From Gorsachius magnificus (Eukaryota; Chordata; Aves; Pelecaniformes; Ardeidae), in the NCBI GenBank assembly GCA_034008185.1, contig CM067082.1:54891586-54955585 (forward strand): a stretch of 64,000 nt of DNA, read 5' to 3'. The notes below the pieces were generated by a model. It had not been told where the DNA came from. It saw only the letters and a program-made list of their open reading frames with translations, and searched no databases. This document shows, piece after piece, positions 62,201-64,000 of this stretch (the stretch's first letter is position 1; the number at the start of each line of letters is the position of its first letter). The position numbers were made by a program, and so were the translations under genes.

Positions 62201-64000
62201 GCAATTGTGGAAAACTTTTGTAAGATGGAAGCCGTGCAAATCAAGGTGTAATCCATCAACTGCCAAAATCCTCAAGCCACGCGGTTCCCCTAGATAAGGG
62301 CAGCTTGTGACAAAGTTTTGTGTAAAGATGACTGTACGTACCTTTCTGGCACTTTATAACAAGAATGCCAGAAGGGAATCCCATACTAGTGGAGGCTGAA
62401 ACCCCAGAAAAGAATAGAGTTTCATGAAGATGCTCACTTACATGAGCAACAGATGAGAGGCAGGTCAAAGGAGATGACAGAACTGATGATTTGTGCATTC
62501 TTCTATGTAGAAGGAAAGGAATTCCAGTGATGTGAGGGAAAGGTGCAAAAGCTAAGGGTGTCCAGAGTGGGTTTAGGAGAGAGGAATTTGAAGTAACAAC
62601 TGTCAATAATCTCTTGGAATTTGGGGCCATGCGTCAATAGGTGGAAATGGGAGTAGGTTTAGGAAAGGACAGTAAATTAAATTATACAATCCAGGTTGAT
62701 GGGAAGAGTTCAGGAGGCAACAAAAGAAGGAATGGAGGTATAAGTGAAGAAGGTTCATAGCCAACAAGAGATTGGGCTAAAAACATGAACAAAGAAATGA
62801 AAGGCTTGGAAATAAGGATCTTCTCTGTATTACCTTTTCTACTTAAACTATTCTTGTAAGAAGATGCTATGCAATAGTCAGTGAAGCCCTCCAGGTTAAG
62901 ACCTCCATTATGAAAGTGTCTTACACTTTGACCCAACAAACTATTTCACTGGAGTACTTTACATGCTCTTCTTTTAAAACTCATAAATATTTTGAAGAGG
63001 CTGAGACCTGACTGGATAACCCTGAGCAAACATGAAGTTGGTTTAAGTGTAGATGAGTTTTGGTAACATTCAGCTGAATACAAGGGGTAGGTGCAGACCG
63101 GTAGAAATACAAGGCCAGCTGATCAAGTCTCTCTTGTATCCTTGAAAGCCTAAAAACTCACCAACTATAGGTGAGTGGGGAATGCAAAAGAGAAGTAGTC
63201 TTGACCCATAGAAAATACTGACCTGCTGATTAACAAAAAAAGATAATTTTAGTTGAAAAAAATCAATTTCGATTTTGTTAAATACATGTGGATAACTGAC
63301 AATGGCATCTACAAAGTCTTGAAGAAATAAAAATAGTAAGAACATTTCATAGTTGCAAAGTGTAATAAAAAACCTCCTGACTAGTAAAGGCAAGGGCAAG
63401 ACGACCTTCAATTTGATATATGGAAGCAAAGGTGTTAACATGCTTAATTAGTTCATTTCAGCAGATTTCATTCTGAGTCATTCTAATTAAGATGGTGAAA
63501 AGGGAAGCTGAAGATGAGTTTTCTCAAAAAACATTGCTACGTCTTGAAAATTATTTATTATAAAAATATGCATAAGGAAATAGTTTGATTTCTTTAGGTT
63601 TTTTTGTAAAAAAAAAAAATTTCTTCCTAAGGTAATGTTGTTGTATATTGAATTTTTGTCTAGTTACATTAAATTGTGGAACAGTATTTGTGTCCTGTAA
63701 GTAAAAATCACTTTGTGAAACCCAGAAATGGCACTGCTATTTTAAACAAAAAGCTCCCTAAGGTATCCCACATGTAAGAATAGAACTACCTATTATGATG
63801 ACCATTGATATATCCTATTTTCAGTTCACCAGGAATGACCACAGTAGTATGGTTTTACTCAACAACATTAAAAAGTCCAACTCCAAAGTAAGGCTTAAAG
63901 CAGCCTCTAATTTTATAGTGCAAACCTGCATAAAAACTACAGTATGAAAAGTTCCAATATTTGGCAAACCAAAAAAGCTTGCTTGACACAGTGAAGCTAA
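59274..64000. other. AT-rich non-coding stretch to window end
   Basis: No gene or repeat family is recognised. A C10 run lies at 62152-62161 and a T-rich tract at 61881-61893. Minus-strand open frames of 123-152 codons (60454-59996, 62630-62256, 63441-63070) have no known domain, and some are read from non-ATG starts. The stretch at 62300-63440 is relatively purine-rich on the plus strand with few simple repeats, which keeps the minus strand open. Confidence 0.5.
62152..62161 (+). repeat. C10 run
   Basis: Ten consecutive C. This is a homopolymer only. Confidence 0.85.

Noticed and set aside
62256..63441. Consecutive minus-strand open frames of 124, 85 and 123 codons
   Set aside because: They are in different frames, separated by stops, hydrophobic by composition of purine-rich plus-strand DNA, and match no family I know.

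Overview
The window looks like bird nuclear DNA: an intergenic or intronic stretch with one promoter-type CpG island and no protein-coding gene I can identify. The bird assignment rests on repeats. Six 5'-truncated CR1 LINE fragments carry the (ATTCTATG)-type 3' end and the CR1 ORF2 C-terminal reading frame. There is also a complete solo LTR of a well-known avian endogenous-retrovirus family, and a fragment of a second avian LTR. I recognised the families from memory of their consensus sequences. I could not run a database search, so subfamily names are withheld.

Layout. 1-9610: AT-rich single-copy DNA with small simple repeats. 9611-10030: CR1. 10031-14080: single-copy DNA. 14081-15290: the longest CR1 (about 1.2 kb, with a decayed reverse-transcriptase catalytic region). 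15289-16550: an unusual inverted repeat, with arms of about 200 bp and roughly 93 % identity facing each other across about 850 bp. It starts where the CR1 stops. 19049-19815, 23840-24478 and 27928-28114: three more CR1 copies, separated by AT-rich DNA that includes two small tandem duplications. 28115-38520: a long repeat-poor stretch. 38520-40560: a GC-rich CpG island with G-quadruplex-type runs, a GC box plus TATA-like element on the plus strand, a (CAG)10 tract and a 42-nt pure purine tract. It is the only clear promoter candidate, but signals for transcription direction conflict. 42870-43060: a CTCF-type motif inside a small CpG cluster. 47310-47873: solo ERV LTR (sense minus) with a perfect 5-bp target duplication. 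56357-56684: CR1. 59010-59160: very old CR1/L3-like remnant, followed by a plus-strand LTR fragment. The rest to 64000 is AT-rich single-copy DNA.

There is no operon-like organisation. All six clear CR1 copies lie in the same (minus) orientation. The most interesting unexplained structure is the 15.3-16.6 kb inverted repeat. If transcribed it could fold into a long double-stranded hairpin, and I recognise no known repeat family in its arms. No tRNA, rRNA or CRISPR was found. Most longer open frames in the GC-rich island, and the short ones elsewhere, look like chance.
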